From an uncultured Collinsella sp. (GTDB taxonomy: Bacteria; Actinomycetota; Coriobacteriia; Coriobacteriales; Coriobacteriaceae), in contig CABSMX010000001.1 of assembly GCA_902478945.1 (NCBI GenBank), forward strand, positions 1-64,000: 64,000 nucleotides of DNA. The letters run 5' to 3'. Each line of letters starts with the position of its first letter. Within the stretch, counting starts at the first letter, position 1. Positions 61,221 to 64,000 of the stretch are shown one piece after another. The notes below the pieces were generated by a model. That model saw nothing but the letters and a program-made list of their open reading frames with translations. It made no database searches and was not told where the DNA came from. Made by a program: the position numbers and the translations under genes.

Positions 61221-62462
61221 ATGGGACTCTTGAAAGCTGGATTGGGTGCTGCCGGCGGCGTCATGGCCGACCAGTGGAAGGAATTTATCTATTGCGAATC
61301 GATGCCCGCTGACGTCTTGGCCTGCAAGGGCAGCAAGCGCACCGGCGGCCGCAGCTCCAACACGCGCGGCGAGGACAACGTCATCTCCAACGGCTCGGTC
61401 ATCGCCGTCAACGACGGCCAGGGCATGCTCGTGGTGCAAAACGGCAAGATCATCGAGGTTGCGCTGGAGCCTGGCGAGTTCGTCTTCGATACCGGCAGCG
61501 AGCCGAGCGTCTTCAGCGGCAACCTGGGCGACTCCATCAAGGAGACCTTCGCCAATATCGGCAGCCGTTTTACCTTTGGCGGCGATGCAGGCAAAGACCA
61601 GCGCGTCTACTTCATCAACACAAAAGAGATCATCGGCAACAAGTACGGCACCGCCTCTCCCGTGCCCTTCCGCGTAGTCGATAACAACATTGGCCTGGAC
61701 GTCGACATCTCCGTGCGCTGCAACGGCGAGTATTCGTACCGTATCACCAACCCGCTGCTGTTCTACACCAACGTGTGCGGCAACGTGACCGATAGCTACA
61801 CGCGCGATAAGATCGACAGCCAGCTTAAGTCCGAGCTGCTCACCGCTCTGCAGCCCGCCTTTGCCAAGATCTCGGAGATGGGCATCCGCTACAGTGCCAT
61901 TCCCGGTCACACCACCGAGCTCGCGCGCGCACTCAACGAAGTCCTCTCGGCCGATTGGCGCGACCTGCGCGGTGTCGAGATCGTGAGCTTTGGCGTCAAC
62001 TCCATCGCCGCCTCGCAAGAAGACGAACAGATGATCAAGGACCTGCAGAAAGCCGCGGTCATGCGCGATCCCACCATGGCGGCCGCCAACATCGCCAGCG
62101 CCCAGAGCGACGCGATGCGCGCCGCGGCGGCCAACCCCAACGGCGCGATGGCCGGCTTTATGGGCATGGGCATGGCGGGCGGCATGGGCGGCATGAACGC
62201 CAGCCAGCTGTTCGCCGCCGGCCAGGCACAGCAGCAGGCCGCCCCGCAGCCAGCTCCGGCACCCGCCCCCGCACCGGCTCCTGCCGCTGCCCCCGCGGCC
62301 GGTGCATGGACCTGCAGCTGCGGTGCCACCAACACCGGCAAGTTCTGCTCCGAGTGCGGTAGTCCCGCACCCGCCCCGGCACCGGCCAAGTGGTTCTGCC
62401 CCAACTGCGGTAGCGAAAACGGCGGCAAGTTCTGCAGCAACTGCGGAACGCCCAGGCCCTAG
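61221..62462 (+). CDS. SPFH-domain protein with C-terminal zinc ribbons (YdjI-like)
   Basis: 413 residues. Residues about 30-275 are a virion-core-protein/YdjI-type SPFH domain (VIAVNDGQGMLVVQNGKIIE, then VDISVRCNGEYSYRITNPLL, then VEIVSFGVNSIAASQEDEQM). A Gly/Met-rich stretch (GFMGMGMAGGMGGM), a Pro/Ala linker and two zinc ribbons follow (CSCGATNTGKFCSECG and CPNCGSENGGKFCSNCG). SPFH proteins organise membrane microdomains; the Bacillus counterpart works with YdjG and YdjH. AAAGGAAG lies before the ATG. Confidence 0.87.
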   Translation: MGLLKAGLGAAGGVMADQWKEFIYCESMPADVLACKGSKRTGGRSSNTRGEDNVISNGSVIAVNDGQGMLVVQNGKIIEVALEPGEFVFDTGSEPSVFSGNLGDSIKETFANIGSRFTFGGDAGKDQRVYFINTKEIIGNKYGTASPVPFRVVDNNIGLDVDISVRCNGEYSYRITNPLLFYTNVCGNVTDSYTRDKIDSQLKSELLTALQPAFAKISEMGIRYSAIPGHTTELARALNEVLSADWRDLRGVEIVSFGVNSIAASQEDEQMIKDLQKAAVMRDPTMAAANIASAQSDAMRAAAANPNGAMAGFMGMGMAGGMGGMNASQLFAAGQAQQQAAPQPAPAPAPAPAPAAAPAAGAWTCSCGATNTGKFCSECGSPAPAPAPAKWFCPNCGSENGGKFCSNCGTPRP

Positions 62463-62541
62463 CCCCTCTATCTGGTAATTGGCGGGGGTCCGCCACCCCC
62501 GCATTTGCTTCTATGGGTTTCGTTCGATAAAGGAGGACACC

Positions 62542-63384
62542 ATGAAGACAACGTTCAAAAAGTCCGTACTCGCATTTCTGACATGCGTCCTGGCGCTCGC
62601 CTTTGCCCTGACGGGCTGCAGCGGCGGGGGCAAAGACCCCAAGGCCAACTTCGTCGGCAGCTGGGAACTCTCGGGTGGAACCTTGGAGGGCGAAGAGCTG
62701 ACCGATGAGTACATGAAGATGCTCGAGGATTGGGGTGTCCACTGCGTCCTGATTCTCGATGAGGACGGCACAGGCGCCCTCGACCTGTTCCTTGAAGTCA
62801 TGGACCTTAAATGGGAGGCAAAGGACGCCACCACTGTAACCATCACCGCCGAAGACGAGTCGCATGACATGAAGCTCAAGGACGGCAAACTCATCCTCGA
62901 AGAAGATGACGGCAATCTTGTCTTTACCAAGTCCGACAAGGACCTGTCCGGTACGGTGAAGAAGGATCGCGAGGCGGCCGAGAAGGAAGAGGAGATCGAT
63001 GAGGCCGTCGAAGACGACGATGTCCAAAGTGTCGAAATCTCCCCCGCCGTCACCGTCGCCGATGACGATCTGTGCACCATCACCATCACCGAGAAGTTCA
63101 AGGACGACTGGGGCGACATCGGCTTTGTCGTCAACATCACCAACAAGAGCGACAAGGACCTGACCTTCTACGCTCCTTCCGGCAAGACCAACGTCAACGG
63201 CACCATGAAGGAACCCTGGTTCTCGGCTCACCTGATGCCCGGCACCAACGCCACCGAGGAATTCACCTTCTCGAAGGGCACGCTCGATAGCCTTGACGAC
63301 CTCGTCAACACGACCATCGGCATCGACGCCTACCTGACCGATTCCTACGAGGACGTCGCCTCCTACAGCGCAACCATCGCGTAG
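62542..63384 (+). CDS. Lipoprotein with lipocalin-like (DUF4923-type) and acidic domains
   Basis: 280 residues from the ATG preceded by AAGGAGG. The signal peptide ends in a lipobox LTGC (lipidated cysteine near residue 26) followed by SGGG. A first domain begins FVGSWELSGG, a strand pattern found in small lipocalin-like lipoproteins; an acidic, helical linker (REAAEKEEEIDEAVEDDD) leads to an immunoglobulin-like domain (ITITEKFKDDWGDIGFVVNI). It could be cotranscribed with the SPFH gene 79 bases upstream. Function unknown. Confidence 0.82.
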   Translation: MKTTFKKSVLAFLTCVLALAFALTGCSGGGKDPKANFVGSWELSGGTLEGEELTDEYMKMLEDWGVHCVLILDEDGTGALDLFLEVMDLKWEAKDATTVTITAEDESHDMKLKDGKLILEEDDGNLVFTKSDKDLSGTVKKDREAAEKEEEIDEAVEDDDVQSVEISPAVTVADDDLCTITITEKFKDDWGDIGFVVNITNKSDKDLTFYAPSGKTNVNGTMKEPWFSAHLMPGTNATEEFTFSKGTLDSLDDLVNTTIGIDAYLTDSYEDVASYSATIA

Positions 63385-63437
63385 CGGCACGTAACATCAG
63401 CCGCGGATTGGCGGACACATCCGCGCACATGTCAGGC

Positions 63438-63466
63438 GGGGCCGCAGGAAATGATCATGCGGCCCC
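63438..63466. terminator. Hairpin after the lipoprotein gene
   Basis: A 9-bp stem GGGGCCGCA/TGCGGCCCC with an 11-base loop and no T-run. Confidence 0.5.
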
Positions 63467-63500
63467 GTCGCCTTGCGCCGACAGCACTGCCCATACAAGC

Positions 63501-63543
63501 AGGCCGCCCACCGTTTTTTTAGATGCGAAACGGTGGGCGGCCT
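63501..63543. terminator. Bidirectional terminator between convergent genes
   Basis: Perfect 16-bp arms AGGCCGCCCACCGTTT and AAACGGTGGGCGGCCT around an 11-base loop, located between the lipoprotein gene and the convergent regulator gene. Confidence 0.8.
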
Positions 63544-63579
63544 ATCTTTACGGCGCCGGAACACGGGTGAGCGCGTCGA

Positions 63580-64000
63580 TTACGGGCGCTCCATGTTGGG
63601 AACGATGCTGCCCTCGGTCACTGCATGCACGGCCAGGCGCATGATGTTGTCGTAACCGGTCTTGCTCAGAATCTCCGAGATGCGACGCTTGATGGTGCCC
63701 TCACTCATAAACAGCTCGGCCGCGATCTCGCGGCGGCTCTTGCCCTCGCAGGCAAGGCGCAAAATCGACAGCTCGACATCGTCGAGGGCTGCCGTGCCCG
63801 AAAAAATGCTCTCGGGCGGCTTGGGAAACGTGCAGTAGCCCGCCAGCGTGGAGCGCATCACGGCGAACAGCTCGTCGATGCCGACGTTCTTGTACACAAA
63901 GCTGTCGACGCCCGCCTCGCGGGCCTGATCGACAAAGGTGATCTCGGGCATGCCGGTCATGATAATGATGCGACACTCGGGCAGTTGCTCCTTGATGCGC
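63580..64000 (-). CDS. LuxR-type response regulator, C-terminal part
   Basis: The visible part runs off the right edge. It shows the end of a receiver domain (ECRIIIMTGM, a lysine in FVYKNVG) and a LuxR/NarL helix-turn-helix: DDVELSILRLACEGKSRREI, then EGTIKRRISEILSKTGYDNI. The missing N-terminus with the phosphoacceptor aspartate lies beyond base 64000. It converges with the lipoprotein gene; a bidirectional terminator separates them. The partner kinase, if any, is outside the window. Confidence 0.88.
   Translation of the reverse strand, partial: RIKEQLPECRIIIMTGMPEITFVDQAREAGVDSFVYKNVGIDELFAVMRSTLAGYCTFPKPPESIFSGTAALDDVELSILRLACEGKSRREIAAELFMSEGTIKRRISEILSKTGYDNIMRLAVHAVTEGSIVPNMERP

Overview
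The window looks like chromosomal DNA of a Gram-positive, high-GC anaerobe of the class Coriobacteriia (Actinomycetota), most likely Collinsella or a close relative. This is inferred from gene content and style, not from a marker gene: dense GC-rich genes, very short intergenic gaps, sortase-type surface proteins with isopeptide domains, a membrane-bound Ech-type [NiFe] hydrogenase, LuxR-type two-component systems, luxS, and an NRAMP relative of the type described from Eggerthella lenta. No rRNA, tRNA, CRISPR array, complete insertion sequence or prophage was seen. Layout, left to right. 1-2.1 kb: the end of a flavin oxidoreductase, then an AAA-type DUF4143 ATPase preceded by five 11-bp direct repeats at an exact 23-bp period. 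2.3-15.9 kb: a surface operon of three single-pass membrane proteins and a giant 3549-residue secreted protein rich in GLUG-like repeats; this is the best candidate for an undescribed system. 16-18.4 kb: an AlbA_2/winged-helix regulator bracketed on both sides by near-identical arrays of 20-bp repeats, then a lone transposase-type HTH protein. 18.5-24.1 kb: a five-gene Ech hydrogenase operon in which the antiporter-like and NuoH-like membrane subunits are fused. 24.2-31.5 kb: a 1965-residue vWA/isopeptide-domain/LPTTG surface protein embedded in a mosaic of long palindromic repeats (three of 154 bp, two of about 158 bp, four of about 37 bp). 31.6-36.9 kb: a two-component system divergent from an ATPase-plus-two-permease ABC exporter. 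37.0-40.4 kb: an MacB/LolD-type ATPase with an FtsX-type permease. 40.6-48.9 kb: a DUF362 ferredoxin-like protein, an alpha/beta hydrolase with a clear promoter and two operators, a hemolysin III protein, a CNNM/CBS transporter, and envelope or stress proteins ending in a deacetylase-like protein that lacks key metal ligands. 49.1-52.4 kb: a probable Mg2+ locus with a structured leader, an MgtE-like protein and an NRAMP-related protein. 52.7-58.5 kb: an OatA-like acyltransferase whose N-terminus has no start codon, then ribokinase, nucleoside hydrolase, LuxS and a DUF4867 protein. 58.5-64 kb: palindromes, a GH1 glycosidase remnant, a zinc-ribbon/SPFH envelope cluster, a lipoprotein and the end of a LuxR response regulator. 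A second theme is repeats. At least five unrelated palindromic families sit between genes. One is a 31-bp element with five copies whose arms change in a compensatory way around a nearly fixed loop, which points to selection on a folded RNA or single-stranded DNA. No transposase that could move these elements lies in the window. All functional names rest on reading motifs by eye; no database search, folding program or alignment was run.
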